DNA of 64,000 nucleotides, taken from NCBI GenBank assembly GCA_013076295.1, contig RQOL01000466.1:5437080-5501079 (forward strand), read 5' to 3'. The notes beneath the pieces are model-generated. The model saw only the letters and a program-made list of their open reading frames with translations, had not been told where the DNA came from and made no database searches. This document shows positions 11,601 through 23,244 of this stretch, piece after piece (the first letter of the stretch is position 1; every line of letters starts with the position of its first letter). The translations under genes and the position numbers were made by a program. Source of the stretch: Sanderia malayensis (Eukaryota; Cnidaria; Scyphozoa; Semaeostomeae; Pelagiidae).

Positions 11601-13946
11601 TCTTCAACTCTTTAGAAACCTGGAAAGAAGAGGAAATTTGAAGAAGATACAGGTTCTTCTCGCTAATAACTCTTTTTATTAAGAAGTATTTACACATTGC
11701 TAGGACTCTAATTTATTTTAAACAGTTATGTTGTTTTAGGTTCCTGTGAGCCATGGGGAAATATGGTACTTCAAAACCAAGGGCAAAGTGGGAGCTATTG
11801 TTTTGGATGGGCAAGAGTGAAAATCTTCCGATTAATCATTGATTTTTTCAGCGGGAAGCAATAGAAATATTTCATAACAGTTCTACAAACCTTTCAATGT
11901 TCGGGTTTTTCTGACAGATTTTATGTCAGAGAGCAGTTGCCTCCTTGCCCCCTGGTCACTGAGCCCTTGCTTAAAAGTGTCTATATATATTATAAACACA
12001 AGCTGAATAAAAGCTGGATTGCTCCAAGCAATAACAAGCAATTTACAATCTACTTTCCTTTATTTACAGACATATCTTCAATTCCTTCAACCATACCAAT
12101 CAATAGTGTAAGTTATACAAAAAGGCTCCTTTTATCAGTTTCTATCTTTGATTTAATGGAAATGTCATTGAAATGTTTCATTATTTTCTATCTCTCCTTT
12201 AGAATCTAACTCCAATGATTCAAGCTTTGAAGCCAGAAATTCAAGAATTGATTCGAACATGTGCAAAAGTAATAATAATAAATGATAACTGATTTGAACT
12301 GCTATTGTTATTTTAGGTTTTAGGTTTTATTGTTGATAACAATTCTATCAAACCTCTTAAAAGTTTAAAATCCCTTTGAAAAGTTTATTTATCAAGCTTT
12401 TTTGTTCATAATTATCATTTGTTTCTGTAACTTTTTATGTAACTGTTGCTTACTTTTTGTGTTTAAGGTGCAAATGTGGATTCAGCTATTGATTCCAAAG
12501 ATTGAAGATGGAAACAACTTTGGTGTTTCTATTCAAGTAGGTCTTTTAAATTGACTAACACAACAATTTAGTTCTGTTATATTACTACAGTGAAAACCCG
12601 TATATAAGAGCCAATGGATTAAGAACCTGTGGGATAATCTTTCTGTTCAACGCAATAGAGGAGACAATAGCTTATTGTGTTTTAACAATAGCCTAGATGT
12701 CAAAATGCAGATTCTTATTTGTGGATTTTTACTGTACATGCAACTAAATGTTTACTAAATGTTTATTAACTTTTATCAGTGTTAATCATTGCATAACTTT
12801 GTTTTTCAAGGAAGAAATTCTGAATGAAGTAAACAGGATTCAAACAGAAGCCACGGGATATTTGGACCAAATATCAAGGTACGAATGTCAACAATTAATT
12901 CCTTTTTATGCCACTTTACTTAAGCAGTCTATCATGTTGTGTTGCTGTATGGCATATACATATATTCATACCAAGTTGTTTGATGCTAGGTATTACATTA
13001 CCAGAGGAAAGTTGTTATCAAAAGTAGCCAAGTATCCGTATCTGGTATGTTACATTTCAGCTTAAAAATGAAGTTTTGAATCAGTTGTCTACATGTTTCT
13101 TGATGTTGTTTTCATTATCTAGTGTACAATTTATTGTTGCGTCTATCATCATGGTATATATACCCTGTTTTGAAGAAGTATATCTTCACATACGAAACCG
13201 ATCAAGCTGTTTTCGTGAAGTTGGTTTCTTAAAGGCGGGACTTTACTGTATTTGAAGAAAATAACCAGCTATGTGCATTAGATGCAATGCCATAACTTGA
13301 CACCTTTGTGCTCTTTTCTAAGGATGATTATAGGAGAACAATCAAAGAAGTCGACGAAAAGGAGTTTGGTAGCTTGCAGATGAACTGTTGCGAACTGCGT
13401 AATCATTATGTAAGTATTTAATCAGATGATAATCAAAATCATTGCTATTGTTATCGTCTTCGTTGTCACACTGCTTTTATTGTTAGTTATTACATATATT
13501 CTTCATCAAGTTTTTTACACGGATGCTACATACCGTAAATCCTCGAATAAGCCCCCACCTCCAAATAAGCACTCCCCTCGAATAAGCCCCATCCTGATAA
13601 TCATTTGCAAGGATATTGAGCCCAAGTTTCCAGACATTGAAATTGTTTATAGTGAATGTATTGCAAGTAGCAGCAAGTTTAAACCAATAACTTTATTGAT
13701 TGGTTGCATAGTATAGCTTTTATTTTGCTTAACATTAAACAATAATCAGGCTAAAATTTCGTTTTTGCAAATAAGCCCCCGGGGGCTTATTCGAGGATTT
13801 ACGGTAGTCGTATATTTATATGACCGTGGTGCAAAACCTTGACGCCTGCTTCTTTTGCATTTTAGCTCATGCTTCTTGATTCTATATCAAAGAACTTCGA
13901 GAAAATCAAGCGGCCTCGTTCCTGTAACACTGATTCGATGTATTAA
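8669..13946 (+). CDS. PSME3: Proteasome activator complex subunit 3 (PA28-gamma / REG-gamma)
   Basis: Caps the 20S proteasome in the nucleus and stimulates ubiquitin-independent degradation. Exons: 8669..8704, 9122..9154, 11198..11260, 11420..11527, 11616..11652, 12070..12107, 12203..12268, 12468..12536, 12811..12878, 12990..13044, 13323..13409, 13866..13946; all junctions have GT-AG signals and compatible phases. The product is 246 aa (human PSME3 is 254). Diagnostic features: a KKRK basic patch in the disordered insert (about residue 84), as in the nuclear gamma subunit; the activation loop IEDGNNFGVSIQEE (about 139-152); YLDQISRYYITRGKL and AKYPYLDDYRRT helices; and C-terminal SMY, matching the gamma-type tail that docks into alpha-ring pockets. 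The loop between helix 1 and the insert seems about 10 residues shorter than in vertebrates. Intron 2 (about 2 kb) holds a dead LINE; other introns hold MITEs. Very sure of family; the three N-terminal exons are less certain. Confidence 0.93.
9510..11085 (-). mobile_element. Degenerate LINE in PSME3 intron 2
   Basis: Minus-strand reverse transcriptase of a non-LTR element, opposite to the host gene. An upstream frame (10394..10999, extending without a start codon to about 11085) has NGISGSL.., [22 protein letters not shown] and the catalytic FADD box. A second frame (9769..10428) carries the RT C-terminus, with RWYRRLTHFFSL-like sequence, ending in a CxC..HFLLHC finger. At the junction near 10400-10430 the frame shifts and a few dozen residues normally present between RT and thumb seem to be missing. 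The 5' end (endonuclease) is absent. A plus-strand poly-T at about 9512-9522 may be the poly-A tail. Not functional. Confidence 0.85.
12586..12736. mobile_element. MITE, TACAGTGAAAACCCG family, copy 1
   Basis: About 150 bp, in the PSME3 intron after exon 8. The left end reads tacagtgaaaacccgtatat and the right end is its degraded inverse (gattcttatttgtggatttttactgta). Related copies lie at 27523-27676 and 47718-47862. Flanking TA is compatible with a TA target. Confidence 0.75.
13531..13806. mobile_element. MITE, TACCGTAAATCCTCGAATAAG family, in the last PSME3 intron
   Basis: 276 bp with near-perfect terminal inverted repeats of about 26 bp (taccgtaaatcctcgaataa at the left, its exact inverse at the right). 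Repeated internal motif CGAATAAGCCCC. Begins and ends with TA, as expected for a TA target duplication. No ORF of its own. Confidence 0.9.
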
Positions 13947-14946
13947 CGCATGAATACGACGAGGTATAAGAGACTCACAAAAACATCTTGTAGTATCGGA
14001 ATCACGTTCGCGCGGTGTCAACTATAGATTAATGAGGAACCTACATTTTGTATATCCGATACTATTTGTTTTCTTCTACATTCTCTTAAGCAAAGCACAA
14101 CCATGAACTAATCTATACTGACAGCCATAGCTCTGTATTATTTGTCTCCGAACTTACTTAGATTTCAGTACGGAGAGGAAACGGGGCTCCCATATTATGA
14201 TGTCATAATCGACGCAACCCAGTCCTCAAAGTGTGTCAAACCAAATGGCCAAACCATCGAAATACTGAGTCAAGTTGCTTATTGTTTAACCAAAGTTTGA
14301 ATCTCAGGTTGCTTAATGGTTGCTCAGTTTTTCGAGTCATTTTCATTAATTATGCAACAGAAATGAAAAAAGGAAAGAAATCATATTTTCAGTCAAACTT
14401 ACCTGGGCAAAGCGCCGTTTTTAGCAAAAAGACGGAACTCTTTTCCTGCGAAAATGATAGCTATATGAATTTGTTTTCTTTGCTTTTGGAAGTGACTCCG
14501 TATAAGTAGAGAGGTGTTTTTTATTTCCAGTGCTCCTACATATCTATACAGAAAGAACTGAAGTTGCTTGATAATTTTCCAAATCGAGATCAACGAGTCG
14601 CTCACATAAGGGAAATCGTGTAACCATCAGCATCATCTTGATAAAATTGAACTATGTAAATTTCATATCGTGGTTGTCTGGTTGTATCTTCAAGTGTATC
14701 AATTTTGGCTACCGGCATATTAGAAATTCTGAAGCTATCGTTACGAATACCATATCATCAATTTCATATTGACAACTCTGAATTCTAATTTTCGCGTTTG
14801 TGACGTAAATTTGATGATTTGGATTGATTCGACCCACACTTAACTCTAGTTATCACAGAGCTTGGCCAAGTTAATACACGGTATTGGACACAGTGTTTGC
14901 TAATTAGGGCAATTTCTTCAAGTACTATCACAGCCGAAATAAAAGA
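13947..14946. other. Intergenic region downstream of PSME3
   Basis: Probably holds the PSME3 3' UTR. No further gene, RNA or clear repeat recognised. Confidence 0.4.
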
Positions 14947-15376
14947 TACCGTATTCCTCGATTAAACATCCCCCTCGGTTAAAAGCCCTCCTCGAATAAA
15001 CGCCCCCTTATGATACCAACTTTTGAAATAAACGCCATCCCTCGATTAAGCGCCCCCCCTACACAACAATTTTTTTAAGTTGGTGTAGTGTATTGTGGCA
15101 TCAAATGCCTTGTTTTCAAATTCTTTTACAATAATGTCCATGTGTTTCTTTTGTGCCTATATCAGTTCTTTGTGCAAAACCATGGCGACTTTCATTTTCT
15201 ACGTTGTTGCTCGATAAAGGCAAGGCACAACTAAACCATTTTTTTCTGGACCCAATGACAGAGGCTATGATCTTGTACTTTCTAATAAACGCCCCCCTTC
15301 GAATAATGGCCCCCTCGATTAGGCGCCCGCCAAAAAGTGCTGAGATTGATAAACGTTTAATCGAGGAAATACGGTA
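14947..15376. mobile_element. MITE, TACCGTATTCCTCGATTAAAC family
   Basis: About 430 bp. The left end reads taccgtattcctcgattaaa followed by cctcgaataaacgccccc; the right end reads cgtttaatcgaggaaatacggta. Subterminal CGAATAA(A/G)CGCCCCC motifs recur near both ends in inverted orientation. Same TA-flanked family as 13531-13806 and the large element at 51888-59950, but a distinct subfamily (ATTAAACG instead of AATAAGCG). Confidence 0.88.
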
Positions 15377-17572
15377 TACAAGTGCAGCATCGAACAGTTG
15401 TTGCATCGGTTTATGTTGCACACGCATTCAATTTGCTTGTTTCCGTGTATTGAAGGGTTGGTATATTGGCCATTTTTTGGTCAACACCTTTTTAAAAAAT
15501 ACGTTATATTGCTCAATTTTTTTTCTATTGTTCTATTGTATTTTCTATTGTATTTTGTTCTATTTTTTCCTATATCAGTTTGGCCGAATCTGGCCGAATT
15601 TTAAAAATGAATTGGCCAGAAAGCGTGGAAATGATCTACCAGGTCTTTGATCCATATCGCAGTTTATATGCACATAACATCTGCGTGCGAAATACAGGAT
15701 TTGTACATCGAAGAACGATTGTACATACTGTGCAGTAAGCTGCTTCCCACACAGTGGAGAGCTAAAGAAGGCGTACAACACATGATTGTGATCCAGAACT
15801 GTCGGAAACGTTTCATTTATTTATGAAAAAGTTATAATAATCAGGCTGCAAATTATTGAAGTTTAATTATTTATGAAGAATATTGGCTGGACTCGAGCTT
15901 CATCAACAGTTATTTTTATTACATTTTTATCTGCTGAGTTTAATACGACACCAGCATGACTTTCACGCTATTAGTTTGAGGTTCGCTGGTTTGTCGTGCT
16001 TTTGTTATCGAGTTTCATTTCCTAAACTGTAATTGACTGAGGAAGAAGTTTTGAATGAAGCTAGGTATAACATCAATAAAGGCTTTTATCTATCACAACA
16101 AAAGGAATTTGTGGCGGTTAAGAATGATTTGAAAATAGTTTCAAGCTCGAAATTAACATTTCTTTTAAGAATGTAGTGGTGCTTGGCAAAAATTTATGGA
16201 TAAAACTTATGCTGATGTGAAAAAGATTGTATTTTATTAAAGAAAATGTATATAATTACTTTCACATTTAATTTTTCACAGAAGCCTGAAGCTGTCTAAA
16301 CATTTATGATTGGAAATATTACAAAAGGCAAGCAAGACATTTCGAAATGTATGTATAAGTTTTGTATTCATTTTTTGATGGATCATGTTTGGGTTTTATT
16401 GACCATTTAGCAACTGGTGATTCAAAGCAGAAAACGCCTATGAGATGATAAATCAGATTGAAGGCACTAATTGACACGCCAGTTTCTGATAGTTGTTTTA
16501 TTACCATACCAACCATGAAGCTATGCAGCAGGGATGTACAGCTAAGGAAAGCTGCAGCATGTGATCAGCGTGTTGCCTAGTCTGCATGCAGACTTTACAG
16601 AAGACTGCGCAGGAGAAGACTCAAGGAAACTGTGAAGTCTGCGAATAAACTTCCATAAGTTACTCTGTGATTGTTCGGGTATTGTCTTTCAGCCAGTCCG
16701 TATCTGGTCCCAGAATTTAGGTACCCAATCAAAAGCAAGCATGATCATCCCATGTTGCAACTTCATGACCACATGACAACAAAAGGAATAATTTTCTTGT
16801 CTTCGAGACCTTATAGTTCTAATGCAGCGAAATTTGACATGTCTTTTTTTATCTTATTCGAAAGCCAAAGCTCTACTGATCTGTTTGGTGTATGCCTGAT
16901 GTGAATCTGACCACTATCAGTTACTTAAATTTCACTTCGAATCACAACGCCATCACATTATAAAGTGATAACACATTTTCCTCGAGTCCGTCTCCTGCGC
17001 AGTTTATGTAAAATCTGAACACAGGCTACGTGTTGCCAGTCGCAAAAGAAAAGATAGGGACAGTGTGGTTTTTTAATGTTTGCAATTGCTTCAATCTTCC
17101 GCGCGCAACCAACCACTATACGATATTTTCAGATCTCCGAACAACTTGTCCATAGTTACTTTATTAAAGAGTCAGTGCTATTATTAGAATTTTCGCAAAA
17201 AGGACAAATTTTATGGATTTCATCGGCTATTATGAAATCAGACAAAACACAGTTCTCCTCAATGCCTTTTATGCATGTTTCTATATGAACAGTTATATTC
17301 CTCTAAATTTATTTGTTTTCGTTTTAAAAGAACATGAAATTGTGCACAGGAACTAGCTACAACTTCTTGTTCTAATCTTTTCCACCTGTGACTTCAATCG
17401 TATGCAACTCTACTATTGTCTGCTTTTTCAATAACTTGATAAAAATGAGTATAATACGTTTTTCATATGAAATTAAACTCGTGATTAATAACACCTGATC
17501 GATTAGTTTTCGTTTTGCACCTTTTCAGCACTGGAAATTTCTTGTTTTCACTTTTGATTTTTCCAGTAGTTT
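15377..17572. other. Intergenic stretch without recognised genes
   Basis: AT-rich sequence with T-rich simple stretches near 15500-15570. Open frames are short and lack recognisable domains. Nothing further supported. Confidence 0.35.
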
Positions 17573-18757
17573 CTCAAAGGGCTACTCTCACCGTGGTTTT
17601 TAATTCCATTTCTGGTTAGTTTTGAAGTCACAACAGTTACTGCAGTTTTTAAATTTTGAAATTCGCTCATTGACACCTTTTGTTACGCTCCCAAAAATGC
17701 TCATCCCAGAAAAAAGTCGAGCACAAAGAAAACTGGGGCGAGGCCAATGTGACGTACATGCCTGAACACGTGAAATTTAGTTTATTGTGTTCAGTACCAA
17801 AGCTTGGAAAATATTCAACGTTTTGCATGTATATAGTCAAAACAAAGTTGCATTTTAAAAATTCAACCATGCCACGCACTAAGTTCAGGATCTGAGAAAT
17901 CTGTTGGTGCCTTGTTTGTTATGAACAGCGTGAGTTTTTTCACAAAGTCGAGGATGATTCAAAGAGAGTAGCAAGCTCTGTTTCAACGACTCCTCGATAA
18001 AATTGATTTTGTTGAAAATTGGTGAGTTTTCTCTATGCACATTTGATTTAAACTAGATCGGGCCAGCTAAAAATTTGCAAAACCGAGAGGCCTTGCTGGT
18101 CCTGGCACGGGTACATCAAAAGTTTAATGTGAATTCGAAGAAAAACTTGATTATATTTGTCTGAGCTGAGTTTGTCAATAGTATACACCTTTACTTTGCC
18201 TTTGGCTCCAATTTAATAACCAAGATATATAATTTTGTAAAATGTATTACATACATGTCATGTCAACCAAACTATTTGAGTCTGAGCAATTAGCATTTCA
18301 TCATGTTTGACAAAAACCCGGGTAAGGGAAAAAACATAAACAGGTAACCACATGCGGCCTGTGAATACTGAGCCAATCTATTGTCATTGCATAGTTTTTT
18401 GGGTCAATTTTCTGGTAATAACAAACAATGCCTAAAATTTTTAAAAAGCACATGGAGAGATGCCAATTAACTTGGTAACCATGGTGTTTAAATGGTTCGA
18501 AAAACATTTGTATTTATCATTGAAAACAAATGAGAATTGTTTTTCCATACTGACGCGAAAGAGAACAGTTGATTTCTTTCCGGCATGTTCGTCAAACAAC
18601 CTCGTCCCAGATCTTTTTCGTCGACGCGACATTTTCCAGAAGTGGCTTCAAAACCGCACTATTGGAGCCGTGAAAAGAGGTGTTGATGAACGAATTTTAA
18701 ATTTCAAAAGTCGCAGTACGCTTTTTTATGTCAAAAAGGCGAGAGTAGCCCTTTAAG
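17573..18757. mobile_element. TIR element with AAAGGGCTACTCTC ends
   Basis: The left end (caaagggctactctcaccgt) and the right end (ggcgagagtagccctttaag) are inverted copies, separated by about 1.15 kb. The interior has only short frames (about 60-100 codons on both strands) with no transposase motif I recognise. Probably a non-autonomous DNA transposon; a hAT- or P-like origin is possible but the target duplication is unclear. Confidence 0.65.
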
Positions 18758-18764
18758 TTTAAAG

Positions 18765-19546
18765 TACATTAATCCCCAAAAATTTCGGACGGTTTAATTT
18801 CGGACGTTTAATTTTCGGACAGAAAATTCCGGACTGAAAAATCCCTATTTCGGACAATTTCGGACAAAAATTTCGGACAAAATGTAAAGAGACTCGAAGG
18901 ACTTTCGGATAGTATCTTCAAGGTTCATAACACAACATAACATTGAGATCTTCAACAAAACACACAACACTAATGATTCAGTACATGAATACAGTTCTAG
19001 TTTGTATCGAAATCGAGGAAAGTCGATAATGAAAGTGGGGAATTTTCAGATGAACAATTTCCAAACACAAAAGCAAGTGAATCAGAGAATTTAGAGGAAG
19101 CTGGGCTGCTAATCATGCTTGATGATGATCATACTGACGACGAGGATCAATCAAGCTAGTCAAATGATGAGAAGAATCCTGCTATATTCGTATTGGATGC
19201 CCTGAAGAAAACGTTGGCTCTTTTATAGAGTTTTCTGTTTGACTACACCTGGCGTGCATTTTTAAGTGATGGCTAACAAAGCCAAGTATTTTCACACTTG
19301 CTCGCTATTTCTATTTCGTTTCTACCTGTACAAGACATTGCAATCACTTTCAACTTTTTGCTTGGTCAATAAAACATATCGGAAGTATAAAGAAATATAC
19401 ATACTTCGCAACTTTTATATAGTTTATTGGCAGTAAAATTTTCGGACGGTAAAATTTTCGGATTCTAAAAATTTCGGACGGTTAAATTTTCGGACTGTAT
19501 ATTTGTCCGAAAATTAAACCGTCCGAAATTTTTGGGGATTAATGTA
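18765..19546. mobile_element. TIR element with reiterated TTTCGGAC subterminal repeats
   Basis: About 780 bp. Ends are inverted repeats of about 40 bp beginning tacattaatccccaaaaatt, each continuing into several copies of (A/T)TTTCGGAC(GG). Copies sit at about 18783-18880 and, in mixed orientation, at about 19437-19525. Flanking TA suggests a TA target. The centre (about 19000-19200) encodes an acidic patch in one frame (DDDHTDDED) before stops, possibly a transposase C-terminus remnant. Non-autonomous. Confidence 0.85.
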
Positions 19547-20885
19547 AGTCAGTACTATGCGACTTGTTTTTCTTCACTACGAGGTTGGTTCCTTATAAAC
19601 GGTTTCTTATAAATAAAGCAAGCGTTTACAGTCTCTTCGAAATGCTGCATTCTGATTTTGACGTGGAAGAAAAGCTCTCATAAGTAGAACGATCAATTCC
19701 TGATGATCGATCAGATAATGTACACAGAGAAGAGATTTATCAACTTGTACAATAATTAGTACAGTAACAGGATATGATGCAGTGTGTACAGTATAAAGGC
19801 ATGCTTATTCACGTGTGCAAATATACCAACCCTTTGTTTGGTTGACTTCTTTCCTTATTATGCAGGATCATTATATAACACATAGTCTGATTCCAATTAA
19901 TTGTAAGCCAGATATTGAAGTTTTGTTTGGTGTCAACGCAAGTACTATATATTCATTTGTTGTTTTGCTGAATCAGTTTTATTAGCCATTAGGCAGTGCA
20001 GGAGATTGTGTACTGTATATTTCATTTCCGGACGCGCAAATTTTTAGCATACCTTACTTAATTCGTATTTTTCAGTATTATTGAAACTCCAGGTCAGTTT
20101 CTGATAAATTATTGATTGGCAAAGTTGGCATATAAATAATGAACTCGCAGATGTTTTTCGTTCGCAAGGGCGTCAGAAATAGCGGATCCTGAAACTGTTA
20201 ATTTGCCATTGATTTATTTTCGTTGCTGGCTATTTAATTCAGGACAGACATTTACAACCTACGAATTTGCCAAATTCGATTCAGAATTACGTTCACTCAT
20301 CTTGGAAAGAGACAACGCCGCTCAAGGTTCGAGTGAAACATAACAGCTTATAAAATTAACGTTTTATTGCAGCATTTCTTTTCATGGTAATGCATATTTA
20401 TTTTGAATTTTCAATTAAACTTGTATTCTGCTGCGCGTGAAACGGGCAGGTCGTTATTGCATAAGGTTTCATCAAATAACGACACAATATTTATTGCCAT
20501 TTCTTATCACTTTTTTGCCGATATTAATTCTATATTTATTGTTAACCGACTGAGAACATTAGAATTGCTTTTAATTATTTATTTACAAATATTGTATTGA
20601 ATAGTGCATTCAATTCTTGCTTGCATTGTTTTTATAGATATGCCCAATTTGCTTGACCTTCAACATTTACCGAATTCACAAGGTTGACTTTCTCATGATA
20701 AACATCACCATGTTAAACTCCAAGTCATGCGCCTGATACAACAGTTTTTGTTCGGCCACCTCACCGTGCATTAAATATTCATCATCAATAAGGTGGTTTA
20801 CATACGTGCAACTTGTTTTCATTCGGAAATTAATTTCAGACGTCAGCTTGGTTTCCAATCGCATTCGCCACTTAATTGCCTGGAG
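19547..20885. other. Intergenic region upstream of the first GPCR
   Basis: No gene recognised. It should contain the promoter and any 5' UTR exons of the GPCR at 20886. Confidence 0.35.
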
Positions 20886-21905
20886 ATGCAAACGACGGAA
20901 ATGACAATGCTACCCGGAAACAACAACAGTAACTTACAGAATCACACAAATCCAAGCTTCACTTATGAATATCAACCTGGTTATCACACAGTTCTGCTCG
21001 TTATCGCCGTTTGTATCATTCTTCATAATTTTGTCGTTTTATACCTGTATTTGAAAGTCAAGAACTTGCACAATGCAACAAATACACTGTTAGTCAATTT
21101 AAGCTGTGCTGACTTTCTGACAGGTTTTCTTCTCATTCCTTTCCTCATTGCATCGGCAACTTTTTACGGCCGTGATGTCATAGTGCTCTATTTCGTGTCG
21201 AACGTAATCAGTGACTTTATAACCATAGCGATAGTTTTTAGCCTATTGCTCGTTACGTTAGAGCGTTATCTTGCCCTGTGCTATCCGTATTTTCATCCGA
21301 ACATCGCAACAAAATGGATGAGCAAAGCTTCGATCGCAACTCTTTGGTGCTTGGCTTTCATCATTGCCATCATTCCATTGTCATGGAGTTACCCGCTGCT
21401 TGCCGGAGATAATGAAGATCCTGATACTTTCTACAAATATTATTCTCCGGCAACATTGATTTGTTGTTTCTTCATTCCGTCTGGTCTGATGCTGTATTGC
21501 TTGGTGAACATGTTTATGATTATCAATCGCTTGATAAGACAAGATACGACAAGAGGTCTCAGCGTCAGGTCCGGTCGCAGATCACAGCGAAAGGCGGTCT
21601 TTGTGTTCTTAGCAATGTACATCAATCTACTCGTCTGTTGGTCTCCTTTGATGCTGATCAGACTAATGATCGATATCAAACGAGATTTACAACCACCCGC
21701 CAAGTTGTTGGAGATCCTTGTGGCCCTCCGTTGCTGTTCCTCTCTTCTCAACCCCGCTATATACGTTTGGTGCAAAAGAGATTTCAAAATAGCACTCCAC
21801 AAGCGTCTTTTCGCGAAGTTCCGAAAGAATAACAACAATTCTCCATCGTACGCACCTGCCAATGGAACAAACGAAGACGAACCTATAAAGGACACTCTCA
21901 TGTGA
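20886..21905 (+). CDS. Class A (rhodopsin-like) GPCR, orphan
   Basis: Intronless seven-transmembrane receptor of 339 aa from the chosen Met (MQTTEM..); the frame is open upstream to 20793, but those residues do not look like a receptor N-terminus. Numbers below count from 20886. An N-terminal tail with N-glycosylation sites (NNSN, NHTN) is followed by TM1 at about 35-57. TM2 has NLSCADFL (Asp2.50), TM3 ends in ERYLALCYP (Glu in place of Asp in DRY), TM6 has CWSP and TM7 has NPAIYVW. The cytoplasmic tail is basic. The GN motif of TM1 is HN. ECL2 has no obvious cysteine and the usual TM3 cysteine is not apparent, so the conserved disulfide may be absent, as in MECO-type (melanocortin/EDG/cannabinoid/adenosine) receptors. 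Ligand unknown. Confidence 0.9.
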   Translation: MQTTEMTMLPGNNNSNLQNHTNPSFTYEYQPGYHTVLLVIAVCIILHNFVVLYLYLKVKNLHNATNTLLVNLSCADFLTGFLLIPFLIASATFYGRDVIVLYFVSNVISDFITIAIVFSLLLVTLERYLALCYPYFHPNIATKWMSKASIATLWCLAFIIAIIPLSWSYPLLAGDNEDPDTFYKYYSPATLICCFFIPSGLMLYCLVNMFMIINRLIRQDTTRGLSVRSGRRSQRKAVFVFLAMYINLLVCWSPLMLIRLMIDIKRDLQPPAKLLEILVALRCCSSLLNPAIYVWCKRDFKIALHKRLFAKFRKNNNNSPSYAPANGTNEDEPIKDTLM

Positions 21906-23074
21906 AGAATTTTAATTATCAATTATCATTTATCAATCAAATAATTATGCTGGTTTGTGGGGAATCGCTGTATTAATTATCGCTAACATAATTGCATATC
22001 GACTTTCTTCATTTTTTTGTCAAGATCTTAATTTTTGAAGCACTTCGCTTGTGAGACTTAAATTTCTATGTGTAAGAACGATATATAGAGTATAATATGA
22101 AGAGATGTTACTAGGTTTTGAAATAGAAACTGTTATTTAGTCTAATTGTTGCAAGATTACGTTTTATTTTTGTCTAGATGATTGATTTACGATTAGAAAA
22201 ATTGCTAACCTGTAGCTGAAACTTTGTTGCATATGTATTGTATGGAGCATGTGGTTTGGTGCTTAGAGTAAAGCATCTGTCTCCAACAGTTCTTGCTCGG
22301 GTCAAAGAGATAAAAAGGACATCTTGAGCAAAACATGTTTTTCTCGACTATTTGATCTTCAAACTGCGAGCTTTGTATTCTTAGATCTTTGTCAATGCAA
22401 AGCAAAAACATTATTTTGAAAAATACATGTAAATATTATGACAAGCTATCTAGAACGTTACTGTAATAATTTTAGATTAGATTGGACAAACAATTTTTGA
22501 CTGCAACTTTACCCGGTCAGAGCGATAACAGCGTAAGCTCTGAATTGGCAGGTATCGATTCATTTTTGATAAACATGTTTGCCAAATTTTGATTAAATTC
22601 TGTATTGCATTCACATGAATGCAATTCACCACATATTTGCAAAGATATATTAACCACATCTCAACTCTAACCTGCTTGTCTTAAAAAATAAAAATATGTG
22701 AACGAAATCAAGTAAGCTCTCTAAAAGCTCAGAGGGGTTAGGGATTAGATTCTTTACAAAACACAACATCTTGTTTTTATGGTTATACACTAAGACATTT
22801 TTATGAATTTTACTTGAAGCCTCGTGTCTTTTCATCCCTGCACCTTAAACTGGGGGTATAGAGTAAATCAAAGCAAAGCGCTCTTGAACCCAGATGTATA
22901 GATAACGAAGAGGTAAAAGTTACAGTCTTTGCAAATAAATTAATAAGCAACAGGACCTGTTCTAGGAAAATTTTCCCTTGGGACTGTAGGCTAAATTTTT
23001 GCATTGTAATTCACACAGCGCCGAATTTCATACAAAAATTGCGTAAAACAATTTACCGATTGAAAATTAGAAGT

Positions 23075-23244
23075 TACACGCATTTTCTTTTATAAGCAAC
23101 TGCTTTATAAGCAAGGCAGTAAAAAACACGAACGAAAAGTTAAGCAATTGCTAAGCAATTTTGAGTACTCAAATTTGCCTTCCAGCTAAGCAATTTTTAG
23201 TACTGAGCCCGAGTTGAAATTGCTTATAAAAGAAAATGCGTGTA
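23075..23244. mobile_element. Short MITE with TACACGCATTTTC ends
   Basis: 170 bp. Ends tacacgcattttcttttata and tataaaagaaaatgcgtgta are perfect inverted repeats extending about 25 bp (through agcaa / ttgct). Internal short repeats of taagcaa(t/c). TA at both edges. No coding capacity. Confidence 0.88.

Noticed and set aside
11740..11818. Open stretch after an acceptor-like tttag at 11737-11739, within the PSME3 gene
   Set aside because: Inserting it breaks the phase between exons 11616..11652 and 12070..12107, which join correctly without it, and it has no resemblance to PSME3.
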